In this document: positions 17,155 to 24,748 of the stretch, one piece after another
Numbering within the stretch: position 1 is the stretch's first letter
How the letters are laid out: each line of letters starts with the position of its first letter
Virus record (IMG/VR): IMGVR_UViG_3300035670_000241
Span: 1-58,846 of that record
DNA length: 58,846 nt
Direction: 5' to 3' (one strand)
From: a virus
Made by a program: the position numbers and the translations under genes
Notes under the pieces: generated by a model
What the model was told of the DNA's origin: nothing
The model's input: only the letters and a program-made list of their open reading frames with translations
Databases searched by the model: none

Positions 17155-17585
17155 CGTGAACCCACCTGCATAACACTGTTCATTAAACATACCTATGCCA
17201 TGGCTAAGTTCAACACCCTGGGTGAGTGAATTATAAATTTTGAGCGAAGGCAGAAAACAGGTATTATGCCGCCCGGGTTACTGAGTCACTTTGAGTAGTG
17301 ACTACAGAAATGTGTACAGAATCCACATTACCCCGGCACTGAAAAGGCCAGAAAGCCAGTAAATACAACAACTTGATATATGACGCCGTTATTTTGGCTC
17401 AGAATAACGGACAGCATTTCAAGAGTTTGCATAACCTTTCACACGTTACCACTACCACTTGCCAAGCCCCTGTTTTTGCTGAATATTGAAATTGCAGTTC
17501 TGTGCAGAACATTTCACAGGATTGCATCTACATTCAATGAAAGTGTGTACATACCTGTGTACATAATTTTGAGGGTGAAACGGAA
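17155..17585. other. intergenic region upstream of integrase; candidate attP/arm region
   Basis: No convincing gene. Visible: dyad AGTCACT/AGTGACT (17284-17290, 17297-17303); AATGTG/CACATT flanking 9 bases near 17310-17330; near-palindrome GTTCTGTGCAGAAC at about 17494; and TGTGTACA-type repeats at 17311, 17544 and 17556. Position between the virion genes and the integrase is right for attP, but no core can be named without the integrated junctions. Confidence 0.5.
17544..17565 (+). repeat. direct repeat TGTGTACATA x2
   Basis: TGTGTACATA at 17544-17553 and 17556-17565 (12-bp period), with a related TGTGTACAGA at 17311. Two spaced 10-mers just upstream of a tyrosine integrase resemble arm-type binding sites. 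The same 10-mer also occurs at 31221-31230 beside the repressor start, so a regulator site is an alternative. Confidence 0.6.
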
Positions 17586-18824
17586 ATGGCGCTATCTGAT
17601 ACCTGGCTGAAGGCAAACCACAGCAAACCGCGCGATAGCGTGCTTGAGAAAAGTGATCGTGATGGTCTATCTGTCCGAGTGTCAGAGAAGGGCAAGATTA
17701 AGTTTCAGATGCGCTTCCGGTTTGCCGGCAAAAACCAGCGCTGTGATATTGGCACCTATCCACTCATGGGCCTGGCTGATGCGCGCAAAGAGTGTCAGCG
17801 GTATCGCGCTGAACTGGAGCAAGGTAAAGATCCGCGGCTGGTGAAAAAGCTGGAGCGTGAAGCGGTCCTATATGCCGGCACCTTTGAAGATATGTTCAAG
17901 CAGTGGCACTCGAGCACAAAAGCAGAGCAGGTATCTGGCGCCGAAATTCTGGCGACTTTTGAGAAGCATGTATTCCCGAGCTTTGGCCGGTTCCCAGCAC
18001 CAGATTTGACCATGCACGTATGGCTCGATTTTCTGGAGAAGCAAACCAAGGCACGGCCTTATATTGCACAGCGCATTCTGACGAACCTGAAAATGGTTTA
18101 TCGCTGGGCAGTAAAACGCCAGCTCACCGAACACAACCCAGTGGCCGACATATTCAGTGGCGAAGATCTGAAGATTGAGAAATCAGAAACCACCCGCGTA
18201 TTAAGTGCGGATGAAATCAAGCTGGTGTATGAGGCGCTTGAGAACAGTACCATTTGGCCGAAGAACAAGATCCTGATCGAGCTGTGTCTGTTCTACGGGT
18301 GCCGGGTCAGTGAACTGCGACTGGCTGAGCGTGATCACTTCGACTTTAAAAAGATGGTTTGGACTGTTCCGGTAGAGAACCACAAAATGGGCGACCAGAT
18401 TAAAAAGGCATTGGTCCGGCCTATCATTCCAGAAGTGGTACCGCTGCTGCAAACATTAATGGATATGACGGCCGGCACATATCTTTTCCCGCACCGGGAT
18501 GAAGATAGGCCAGTCAGTGACAGAGCCCACATTAAAATACCTTCTCAGCTCACTACCTGGCTGCGTGAAAACCGAAAAGTCAAAATCGACAGCTGGAGTG
18601 TCCATGATTTACGCCGCACAGCCCGGACAAACTGGAGTAGCCTGACCGATAGCGATATCGCTGAAATTATGCTGGGCCACAAGTTGCCCGGTGTAAAAGC
18701 TGTGTATGACCATCACGACTATTTGCCAAGGCAGCAAGCTGCTTATAAAGCTTGGTGGGAACGGCTGCAGCGGATCCGGAACGGCGAGCAGAATGATAAC
18801 GTGGTTGAGATGCGACGCAGTTAA
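17586..18824 (+). CDS. int: tyrosine site-specific integrase (P4-type)
   Basis: 412 residues, the usual length for P4-like integrases. The N-terminus has the arm-binding DUF4102-type pattern (DGLSVRVSEKGKIKFQMRFR, IGTYPLMGLADAR). The catalytic domain shows R240 in GCRVSE, H340-x-x-R343 in SVHDLRRT, H365 in LGHKLPG and the nucleophile Y374 in AVYDHH, giving a complete R-H-R-H-Y set. It recombines attP with a chromosomal attB; P4-type enzymes often use tRNA genes. A GAGGG lies 10 bases upstream of the ATG. Transcribed away from the virion genes toward the IrrE cassette. Confidence 0.95.
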   Translation: MALSDTWLKANHSKPRDSVLEKSDRDGLSVRVSEKGKIKFQMRFRFAGKNQRCDIGTYPLMGLADARKECQRYRAELEQGKDPRLVKKLEREAVLYAGTFEDMFKQWHSSTKAEQVSGAEILATFEKHVFPSFGRFPAPDLTMHVWLDFLEKQTKARPYIAQRILTNLKMVYRWAVKRQLTEHNPVADIFSGEDLKIEKSETTRVLSADEIKLVYEALENSTIWPKNKILIELCLFYGCRVSELRLAERDHFDFKKMVWTVPVENHKMGDQIKKALVRPIIPEVVPLLQTLMDMTAGTYLFPHRDEDRPVSDRAHIKIPSQLTTWLRENRKVKIDSWSVHDLRRTARTNWSSLTDSDIAEIMLGHKLPGVKAVYDHHDYLPRQQAAYKAWWERLQRIRNGEQNDNVVEMRRS

Positions 18825-18907
18825 TTGCTGCTTAAACGCAGCGCCTGAGCATTGCTGCAATTATTACGCTTTATTCCCTGCTTATTCTGGTTTTCACATG
18901 CAATATT

Positions 18908-18964
18908 TCCTTTGAACTAAAGGAAAATTGCGTTTATTGTCTTTTTCGACAATAGCTATATAAT
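18908..18964 (+). promoter_or_regulatory. predicted promoter with overlapping dyads for the membrane/IrrE pair
   Basis: -35 TTGTCT (18937-18942), 16-base spacer, -10 TATAAT (18959-18964). The perfect dyad TATTGTC/GACAATA (18935-18941, 18948-18954) covers the -35, and another, TCCTTT/AAAGGA (18908-18913 and 18919-18924), lies just upstream. The first is a good operator candidate; the second could also act as a weak terminator for the integrase. Neither matches the predicted CI operator. Confidence 0.65.
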
Positions 18965-18994
18965 CACGCACCAAAAATTAGAGATGCAAAGGAA

Positions 18995-19483
18995 ATGCGT
19001 TTTAGAGCGATTTGGAATTTCTTATCGTCTGCCGTCACCATTGCCATAATTGCGTTTGTATTGATGGGTTTTTTCAGCAACGTGACGCCCATCGATGTTG
19101 ACATGATTAAGCGGGTTTGCGGTGACAATGATAAAAACTGTGTAACGTCTGATGCTTATTGGATCGCTGTACAGATAGGCAGGCTCGATATTATTTCGAT
19201 TTGCTTGGCGATTCTTGGCGTTACAGTAGGCCTATCGGCGGTGTTCGGTTTTCTGTACGTAAAAGAAAAATCTGAAATGCTTGCGGCAGAAGCAGCTGAG
19301 AAAACTATAAATAGTTTGAGCAGTCGAATTGAGGAAAAAATTGAAAGAAACGCTATTAAGTTTATGGAAGAGCAACTTCCCAAGATAGCGCAAGACTACG
19401 TTGAGCTTGCAGCCAGCTCTAAGGATGCTGGTAGATATGCCGATGAAATCGCAGGTGAGATGGATAACGGAGACAGAGCATGA
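18995..19483 (+). CDS. two-helix membrane protein with coiled coil, partner of IrrE gene
   Basis: 162 residues. Hydrophobic helices at about 8-27 (FLSSAVTIAIIAFVLMGFF) and 65-89 (IISICLAILGVTVGLSAVFGFLY) flank a loop with two Cys (VCGDNDKNC). Residues 92-150 are a charged cytoplasmic coiled coil. The AGGA is very close to this ATG, so the exact start is uncertain. The stop overlaps the ATG of the ImmA/IrrE gene, so the two are translationally coupled. No family recognised. It may anchor or sense for the peptidase. Confidence 0.65.
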   Translation: MRFRAIWNFLSSAVTIAIIAFVLMGFFSNVTPIDVDMIKRVCGDNDKNCVTSDAYWIAVQIGRLDIISICLAILGVTVGLSAVFGFLYVKEKSEMLAAEAAEKTINSLSSRIEEKIERNAIKFMEEQLPKIAQDYVELAASSKDAGRYADEIAGEMDNGDRA

Positions 19484-19965
19484 ACATTTTTGAGTTGATT
19501 ACGCACAGCAAAAAGACTTGCCCAGTCAATCTAGAAGATCTGTTTTGCAAACTGGGTATTGCTTACAAATCAATCGTTTTGCCTAGCGATATTTTCGGCT
19601 GCCTCAAAAAAATCGGTGAAGACCAATTTGAAATTGTAGTTAACTCCAATAATTCAAAGACTAGGCAGCGATTCACGGCCGCTCATGAGCTGGGCCATTA
19701 TGTACTTCATCGGCATCTATTAGGTGATGGGGTAAATGACAATACTGCGTATCGCAGCGTTGCTGGATCTGATTGTTATAATGAAAAAATAACACCTCGG
19801 CATGAAACCGAGGCTAACGGTTTCGCTGCTGAAATTCTCATGCCAAGTGATCTCGTTAGATTTGAGCATGAATTGCATGGAGCTGATGTAGCTCGATTGG
19901 CCTCCCGTTTTCAAGTTTCGAATATGGCCATGGAAATAAGATTACGGTCTCTCGGATACAGATAA
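19480..19965 (+). CDS. ImmA/IrrE-family zinc metallopeptidase
   Basis: 161 residues with the ImmA/IrrE signature: FTAAHELGHYVLH gives H69-E70-x-x-H73, and ETEANGFAAEILMP supplies the third ligand E111. Known family members cleave repressors (ImmA of ICEBs1, IrrE of Deinococcus). Normally an XRE regulator is the partner, but here the upstream partner is a membrane coiled-coil protein, so the target is unknown; the phage CI is one candidate. A strong terminator follows. Confidence 0.85.
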   Translation: MNIFELITHSKKTCPVNLEDLFCKLGIAYKSIVLPSDIFGCLKKIGEDQFEIVVNSNNSKTRQRFTAAHELGHYVLHRHLLGDGVNDNTAYRSVAGSDCYNEKITPRHETEANGFAAEILMPSDLVRFEHELHGADVARLASRFQVSNMAMEIRLRSLGYR

Positions 19966-19971
19966 TAAAAT

Positions 19972-19995
19972 AGCCCGCTTAATGCGGGCTTTTTT
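19972..19995 (+). terminator. Rho-independent terminator after IrrE gene
   Basis: Stem AGCCCGC (19972-19978) and GCGGGCT (19984-19990), loop TTAAT, followed by a T run. It closes the membrane protein/IrrE unit. Confidence 0.92.
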
Positions 19996-20097
19996 ATGCC
20001 GACCGTTCAGCCTGCTTGTCAGTTTACCAACGCAAAGCGATGTTACCTGCTAGGCGGGATCGGCTTTCACGGTGCCGCCTCATATTTCCGTGAAAAC

Positions 20098-20337
20098 TCA
20101 CTGCGGTTTTAAAGTCCTGCAGCTGACTGTTCCGTGCGGGTGCGTGGCTAACTTATGAGTTAAACCTTTGCCAAGGGTAACTACGCGCTGCCATGCGGCC
20201 TGCTCCGCGCTAAGTCCCATTCGGAGCAATGAACTGGCCTCTGGTGTGTTTGTGAGGCTTTCTTCTCGCTGTTTCGCCTGCTGCTTGCTCGGTACAGTGT
20301 GAGCTGTTGCAGTCCGCCTTCCTCTCACACCGCGCAA
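20098..20337 (-). CDS. possible small protein (weak)
   Basis: A 79-codon leftward frame opening with TTG, or GTG at the fourth codon. The second half (TPEASSLLRMGLSAEQAAW) looks protein-like but the ends do not. No good ribosome site and no family. May be spurious. Confidence 0.2.
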   Translation of the reverse strand: MRGVRGRRTATAHTVPSKQQAKQREESLTNTPEASSLLRMGLSAEQAAWQRVVTLGKGLTHKLATHPHGTVSCRTLKPQ

Positions 20338-20359
20338 TCACCACTTGCGCATTCAGCTC

Positions 20360-20466
20360 ATTGGTTTCGGTGCCTGTGTGGGTAATGCGCCACGACCTCT
20401 CGTATTCTTGGTAGATCAATCCAAGCGAGCGCTCTGATACACTGAGCTAACAAACACCAAACCAAT
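20360..20466 (-). ncRNA. cloverleaf-like (tRNA-like) RNA fold
   Basis: On the minus strand, ATTGGTTTGGTG (20466-20455) pairs with CACCGAAACCAAT (20372-20360) with one bulged base. Inside are three hairpins in tRNA order: GCTC/GAGC with a D-loop-like AGTGTATCA and TTAGCTCAG context; CTTGG/CCAAG extended by CTCG/CGAG; and GTGG/CCAC. It is not a normal tRNA: the outer stem is too long, the T-loop lacks TTC, and the length is 107 nt. It could be a tRNA relic, a tRNA mimic or an operon-end structure. Expression not shown. Confidence 0.4.
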
Positions 20467-20591
20467 AAACTGGGCGACATCTCTACCGCGATAAACCGCC
20501 ATTACAGCGGGAAATGCATAACAACCTCCAGATATCCAACTGCCTCTTTCTTGGCTGGCAATGTGGCCGCTCTGTATGTGTCATAAACTGG

Positions 20592-20679
20592 CCCCGCAGC
20601 CACCGATTTGAAGTTCGTTATGCTTTCAGCCTGGGCAAACCCTAAAACGTACAACGTGTTTAAAGTTTCGGCTGCGGGG
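20592..20679. repeat. 10-bp inverted repeat enclosing 68 bases
   Basis: CCCCGCAGCC (20592-20601) and GGCTGCGGGG (20670-20679) are perfect complements. The loop has smaller dyads such as ACGT-ACA-ACGT. It lies just beyond the SSB gene on the leftward transcript. There is no clean T run, so it is not a typical terminator. Confidence 0.75.
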
Positions 20680-20717
20680 TGTCGTTTATTTTGCCTGTGA
20701 TTTTTCTAAGTTCAATA

Positions 20718-21296
20718 TCAGATGCAGTGCAAAATGCGCTTGCACTGCAGACCAATCGGAGCGAACGGAAGTGCCGGAATGTCGTCGTCAAAGTCGATTG
20801 GCGGCGCCATAGGGCCCCCGGTCGCTAGTGCTGCCGGGCGCTGGTTGTGACCGGTTGATTTCTGGTAACCGCTGTAATACTGCCCCTGGTGTTTAGCCGG
20901 CTGCTGCGCTGTGGCCTGCCGGCTTTGGCCGGCCTGTGGTTGTGGCACGCCGCTGTTACTGACGCCATCCAACATCTGCAGGTCGTTGGCAATAATCTCA
21001 GTGGTGTAACGCTCGACGCCCTGATTGTCCTGCCACTTGCGGGTGCGCAGCCGGCCTTCGATATACACCTTGCTGCCTTTCTTCAGGTATTCGCCGGCGA
21101 TTTCAGCCAGGCGCTGGTATATCACTACGCGATGCCACTCGGTGACTTCCTTCTTCTCGTTGGTCTGTTTATCAGTCCAGCTTTCTGAAGTAGCGATGGT
21201 GATATTGGCAATGGCGCCGCCGGTGGCGTTGTAACGCACCTCCGGATCTGCGCCCAAATTGCCGATTAAAATGACTTTGTTGATGCCTCTGGCCAT
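20718..21296 (-). CDS. ssb: single-stranded DNA-binding protein with atypical tail
   Basis: 192 residues. Residues 1-110 are a canonical SSB OB-fold ([41 protein letters not shown]). A Gln/Gly/Pro linker follows. The acidic tip starts canonically (DFDDDIP) but then reads ALPF and adds about 14 residues ending CKRILHCI, so the usual C-terminal Phe that host partners bind is not terminal. It works with RecT and the exonuclease in replication and recombination. AGGAAC precedes the ATG. Last gene of the leftward operon. Confidence 0.95.
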   Translation of the reverse strand: MARGINKVILIGNLGADPEVRYNATGGAIANITIATSESWTDKQTNEKKEVTEWHRVVIYQRLAEIAGEYLKKGSKVYIEGRLRTRKWQDNQGVERYTTEIIANDLQMLDGVSNSGVPQPQAGQSRQATAQQPAKHQGQYYSGYQKSTGHNQRPAALATGGPMAPPIDFDDDIPALPFAPIGLQCKRILHCI

Positions 21297-21322
21297 TGGT
21301 GTTCCTTATCAGTTAGGTTCAG

Positions 21323-21811
21323 TTACGCAGCTTTCTCATTCGGAATGCCGTCGTATATTTCGTGAAGGTGCCCGCGGATATCCATCCGCCGTAGCGCCGA
21401 ATACATGAGCTGTGTTTCAGCTCGTTTGTTAGCGTTTTTGAATGGCATATTCCAGAGCTGGGTGTTGGTCGGGATGCCGTGAACCCGCTCTATTTTCCGT
21501 GGGTGACACCACAGCAATCCCCAGCCTTCCGGCAAATCTTCAGGCTTTATCATGCCGGGTGGGCAGAGGAAAAACCGCCACTCGCCCATGCCGTCCTCTG
21601 GATTAACCCGAAAGCGTTTTTTGCGGTCGGCCAGAAAGTCAGCTCGGCTTGCCTTGCACTCAATGAGGAATGAAATACTGTCGCGCCAGCCTATTGCATC
21701 AGGCTGCTCGCCAGAGTGAGTAGCCGCTCTGAACGGGTCGCGGAATACCACACCGCAACCCATGTTTTTGAGGAATTTTTCGGCGCGCAGCACCAGTTCG
21801 TTGTGTGTCAC
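21323..21811 (-). CDS. PD-(D/E)XK nuclease-like protein
   Basis: 162 residues from GTG 21811, preferred because GGAGG lies 6-7 bases upstream; ATG 21832 would add 7 residues. A PDAIGW...FLIECKAS pattern matches the core D...ExK motif of PD-(D/E)XK folds, near residues 40-55. Later features (EWRFFLCPPGMI, WGLLWCHP) resemble VRR-NUC/resolvase-like phage proteins. Its place in the recombination operon suggests DNA processing. Catalytic activity is inferred from the motif only. Confidence 0.65.
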   Translation of the reverse strand: MTHNELVLRAEKFLKNMGCGVVFRDPFRAATHSGEQPDAIGWRDSISFLIECKASRADFLADRKKRFRVNPEDGMGEWRFFLCPPGMIKPEDLPEGWGLLWCHPRKIERVHGIPTNTQLWNMPFKNANKRAETQLMYSALRRMDIRGHLHEIYDGIPNEKAA

Positions 21812-21824
21812 GATTAAGCCTCCG

Positions 21825-22037
21825 TTACTCATTCACCCACATCCAAATCCAGAGCAGGTGCCAACACACCAGCAGGATCCAGCCAAAGTCGCTGTAGGTC
21901 AGCGGATTAAGGTCAGACAGGTCGATGCTGCGGACCAGCAGCCAGTTCATCAGTACAGCGCATAGGTGCAGCGCTACGCCGATGCCGAGCCACACCAGCC
22001 AGCGCAGTGGGCCATATTGGGAGAATAGGGAGGTCAT
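21825..22037 (-). CDS. small two-helix membrane protein
   Basis: 70 residues, two Trp/Leu-rich hydrophobic helices (LVWLGIGVALHLCAVLMNWLLV and FGWILLVCWHLLWIWMWV) joined by a short polar loop. ATGA overlap with the upstream gene. No family recognised. Confidence 0.6.
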   Translation of the reverse strand: MTSLFSQYGPLRWLVWLGIGVALHLCAVLMNWLLVRSIDLSDLNPLTYSDFGWILLVCWHLLWIWMWVNE

Positions 22038-22222
22038 TTCCGTCCTCGCTTCGCTGACTTGCGCTTTTTGGCTGCACGCTTTATTGCGGCGGCCCCGCTA
22101 TTCCGAGCTTTGGATTTTGGAGCGGTAAACGTCTGGTGATCCGGCATTACAAAGTGCGCTGTTTCGGGACAGACTAATCTGGAAAAAGCACAGCCGACCA
22201 AGGCGATATGATTTCCAATCAT
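22034..22222 (-). CDS. small basic protein
   Basis: 62 residues with a strongly basic C-terminal half (AIKRAAKKRKSAKRGRK), suggesting nucleic-acid contact. ATGA overlaps on both sides place it firmly in the operon. Function not recognised. Confidence 0.55.
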   Translation of the reverse strand: MIGNHIALVGCAFSRLVCPETAHFVMPDHQTFTAPKSKARNSGAAAIKRAAKKRKSAKRGRK

Positions 22223-22389
22223 TCCGCACCGCCTTTCCGGATGATTACGCGATTCATCATTACTTCAATTTGCTCGACAGAAAGGGCAGAAACAATCAAA
22301 GCAATCCCAGTGGAAAACATCTCTTTATCTGCGTGCCAAAACGCATAATTTAGAACGAGAAAACCAAAAAATTTCATGAAAAATAGCAT
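22219..22389 (-). CDS. 56-residue membrane-type protein
   Basis: A 56-codon frame: N-terminal hydrophobic stretch (MLFFMKFFGFLVLNYAF), a second (MFSTGIALIVSALS) and a basic C-terminus. It exactly fills the interval between two flanking genes with ATGA overlaps at both ends, and GAGGTG lies just upstream of its ATG; together these make it likely real. Function unknown. Confidence 0.65.
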   Translation of the reverse strand: MLFFMKFFGFLVLNYAFWHADKEMFSTGIALIVSALSVEQIEVMMNRVIIRKGGAE

Positions 22390-23096
22390 CACTTCACCTC
22401 CTGTTGGATGCGGTTGGCATGATTCACTAAGTCAGAATGTGCGCAAAAATCGCCGCTGTACTTGTTGCACTCGTTCGCAGCCTTAATTACAGCCTCAGCC
22501 CGCACCCGCGCGAGACAGGCGGCTGGTGTTACTGAGCGCAGGTTTTTTAAATAGCGTGTCAAAAATCCTGCGGTTGACTCTATGTGTCCCTCACCGACAT
22601 CCAAAGTTTGCTCATGCTCAGACAACCAAGCCAGACAACCTTCGATAGCTTCTTCGTCAATGCGCAACGCCTCAACCTGCGCGGCTAGTGCGTCACGCTC
22701 TGCAACAACCCGACGCACTTCATCTGCCGTGCTTTCTTCCGGATTGGCGCTGATGGCCTCACGGATTTCCCGCAGTTCGCACCATGCGGTATCACGCTCA
22801 GCCTTAATTGTCTCAATCGCCTCCACCACAGATTTAGGGCCATCTTCACCAACGGCCTGCATCATGGTTTGTTCCCATGTGATTTCGGCGTTTCGGTGCA
22901 TCGACACTTCACGCTCCAACTCCGAAATCCGATTAGCCAGAGTGATATTTGAAACCGGTTGCAAACCGCCGAGCAGTTCAACCTGCTCCTGCACATCGGC
23001 GACCGGATAACGGTTGGCTGTCGGGATAAATCCGCTGGTTTGCATGTCGCAGTAGTCATCAAGCACCGCTGCGATGTATTCAAAATTCGGTGTCAT
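22389..23096 (-). CDS. Ea22/Ead-like coiled-coil protein
   Basis: 235 residues from ATG 23096, which has AGGAGG upstream and overlaps the methyltransferase stop. A central coiled coil (ISELEREVSMH, ERDALAAQVEAL) and a Cys-containing end (CLARVRAEAVIKAANECNKY) resemble the Ea22/Ead accessory proteins found in lambdoid leftward operons. Those proteins are not essential and their role is poorly known. Confidence 0.6.
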   Translation of the reverse strand: MTPNFEYIAAVLDDYCDMQTSGFIPTANRYPVADVQEQVELLGGLQPVSNITLANRISELEREVSMHRNAEITWEQTMMQAVGEDGPKSVVEAIETIKAERDTAWCELREIREAISANPEESTADEVRRVVAERDALAAQVEALRIDEEAIEGCLAWLSEHEQTLDVGEGHIESTAGFLTRYLKNLRSVTPAACLARVRAEAVIKAANECNKYSGDFCAHSDLVNHANRIQQEVK

Positions 23097-24748
23097 GCTG
23101 CCTCCTGTTCGCGTGTGCAAAGTTCTGGCAAGTTCGCTCGCACCAGTGCTTCTGCAACCATTGGCGATACTGAGTTGCCGCACCGGCCAACCTGCGATGC
23201 TTTTGACATAGGTTTGCCTGATGCGTCCCGGTCTATGATGTAGTCATCTGGGAAGCCCTGAGCTTTGAACAGCTCATGTGGCTGCAGCATGCGCATGCCG
23301 ATGTCTACAATCACATGGTCAACGCCATTCACGGTGATTAGGCCAAAGCGGTCGCGGCCAGTGATTGTGTGCAATGGGTCTTTCAGTTCGCAGCCGTCTT
23401 GCTCGTTGCCGTAATACTTCAGCAAAAATGCCCGAACTTCTCCGACATGATTGCCACCGGCAGTAATCGTTGGCATAGGTTCAGTTACTGGCTGACCGTC
23501 TTGACAGGTGCCGCGCAGCTTCACCAAGTGGCTGGTGATCAGAGCTTGTGTATTTGCTGTGCCAAGGCGTTTCTGCTTTCCGCCTGCAGTTATTGTGTGA
23601 ACCGGTGAGTCCAGCTCATAGCCAACTGAGCCGGTCCTGAATTTCGTCATGAAAGCAGCCACCAGCTGAGACTTGCCACCGCCGCCGGCGGTAATTGTGG
23701 CGCTTGGCTCGTCAGCACCATGGCCGATGGATTTGCCGAACTGGCGCGCGATGACCGGTGCCACAATGGCAAAGTGGCCACCTTTCACCTGGGCGCAGAT
23801 AGTGCGCAGCGGTTCATCAGTTGCCATGTTGCGCTGATTGCTGGCGTTGGCATGCTCAGTTATGAACGGGGTGAACTGACCTTCGACAATAAACGGCTTT
23901 TCTGCCTCAATTACATAACGCACCAAGCCTTTGGCGATCCGCTTCATGGTGGCTTCTGCCAACGGCTTTTTCCGGCCGAAAATGCTCGGGCATGGTAACG
24001 ACCAATCGATGCACTCAGCCGCGGTGCGGTATGGTTGCAACAGACCGGCTTTAACCTCTTTGCTGTCTGGTTTTCCGTGCGATGGTTTAGGCCACACAAT
24101 TGGTCGGCCATCACAGCGGGCAACCATAAACAGGCGCTTGCGGATAGTCGGCGCGCCATAGTCGCAGGCCCGCAGTTCCTTCCACTCAACTTTGTAGCCC
24201 AGACCTTTAATCAGCGGTGTTGGATCTGCAATGCCTAACACTTCGCAGCACTCGGCCAGTGCGGGGTGATCTGCAGCAATGCCGGTGCTCAGTATTGCCA
24301 CGAATGCTTTGAAGGTTTCGCCCTTGCGGTCAGGGCATGGGAAGTGATTGCCTTCGTCATCGGCAACCAGCGGCCCCCAGGTCTGATACTCTTCGACGTT
24401 TTCCAGCATCAGCGCTTTTGGCCGGACCTTTAACGCCCAGCGCACAGCAATCCAGCCAAGGCCGCGGATAAACTTGCTGACCGGCTTTGAGCCTTTCGCT
24501 TTGCTGAAGTGAGTGCAGTCTGGTGACAACCAGCACAGGTCAACTGGCCGGCCAGCGGTCGCCTGCAGTGGATCCACATCAAATACTGATTCGCAGTAGT
24601 GAAGGGTGCCTGGGTGATTTGCAGTGTGCATGGCGATAGCGTCTGGATCATGGTTGATTGCGATATCAACTGACCGACCGATAGCCATTTCAATACCAGT
24701 GGATGCACCGCCACCGCCGGCAAAGTTATCAATGATTAAGCCGCGCAT
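23093..24748 (-). CDS. DNA (cytosine-5) methyltransferase
   Basis: 551 residues. Motif I FAGGGGASTGIEMA (9-22); motif IV reads SPDCTHFS with the catalytic Cys at C78 rather than the usual PCQ; motif VI is ENV (116-118). The target-recognition part (about 290-480) holds repeated P-x-x-TITAGG units. The C-terminal motifs (MLQPHELFKAQGFP, GNSVSPMVAEAL) are complete. It likely protects phage DNA from restriction or changes promoter recognition. It is next to a phage-type adenine methyltransferase. Target sequence not predictable. Confidence 0.92.
   Translation of the reverse strand: MRGLIIDNFAGGGGASTGIEMAIGRSVDIAINHDPDAIAMHTANHPGTLHYCESVFDVDPLQATAGRPVDLCWLSPDCTHFSKAKGSKPVSKFIRGLGWIAVRWALKVRPKALMLENVEEYQTWGPLVADDEGNHFPCPDRKGETFKAFVAILSTGIAADHPALAECCEVLGIADPTPLIKGLGYKVEWKELRACDYGAPTIRKRLFMVARCDGRPIVWPKPSHGKPDSKEVKAGLLQPYRTAAECIDWSLPCPSIFGRKKPLAEATMKRIAKGLVRYVIEAEKPFIVEGQFTPFITEHANASNQRNMATDEPLRTICAQVKGGHFAIVAPVIARQFGKSIGHGADEPSATITAGGGGKSQLVAAFMTKFRTGSVGYELDSPVHTITAGGKQKRLGTANTQALITSHLVKLRGTCQDGQPVTEPMPTITAGGNHVGEVRAFLLKYYGNEQDGCELKDPLHTITGRDRFGLITVNGVDHVIVDIGMRMLQPHELFKAQGFPDDYIIDRDASGKPMSKASQVGRCGNSVSPMVAEALVRANLPELCTREQEAA

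Larger units (their letters stand above)
19996..20717. other. 722-bp region without a convincing gene; structured
   Basis: Lies between the IrrE terminator and the 3' end of the leftward SSB operon. It contains a cloverleaf-like fold (20360-20466), a long 10-bp-stem hairpin (20592-20679) and short weak reading frames. A leftward frame at 20098-20337 is the only coding candidate. Probably the 3' untranslated end of the leftward operon, or non-coding RNA. Confidence 0.6.

Noticed and set aside
17380-17610. 76-codon rightward frame upstream of the integrase
   Set aside because: No ribosome site, protein-unlike composition, overlaps the integrase start and the repeat-rich region likely to be attP.
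20210-20419. 69-codon leftward frame over the cloverleaf region
   Set aside because: Cys/His/Arg-rich without pattern, no ribosome site, overlaps a strong RNA fold.
20360-20466. Standard tRNA gene
   Set aside because: D-arm-like and anticodon-arm-like parts exist, but the closing stem is about 12 bp, the T-loop has no TTC, the variable part is too long and there is no proper CCA-side geometry. Kept only as a tRNA-like fold.
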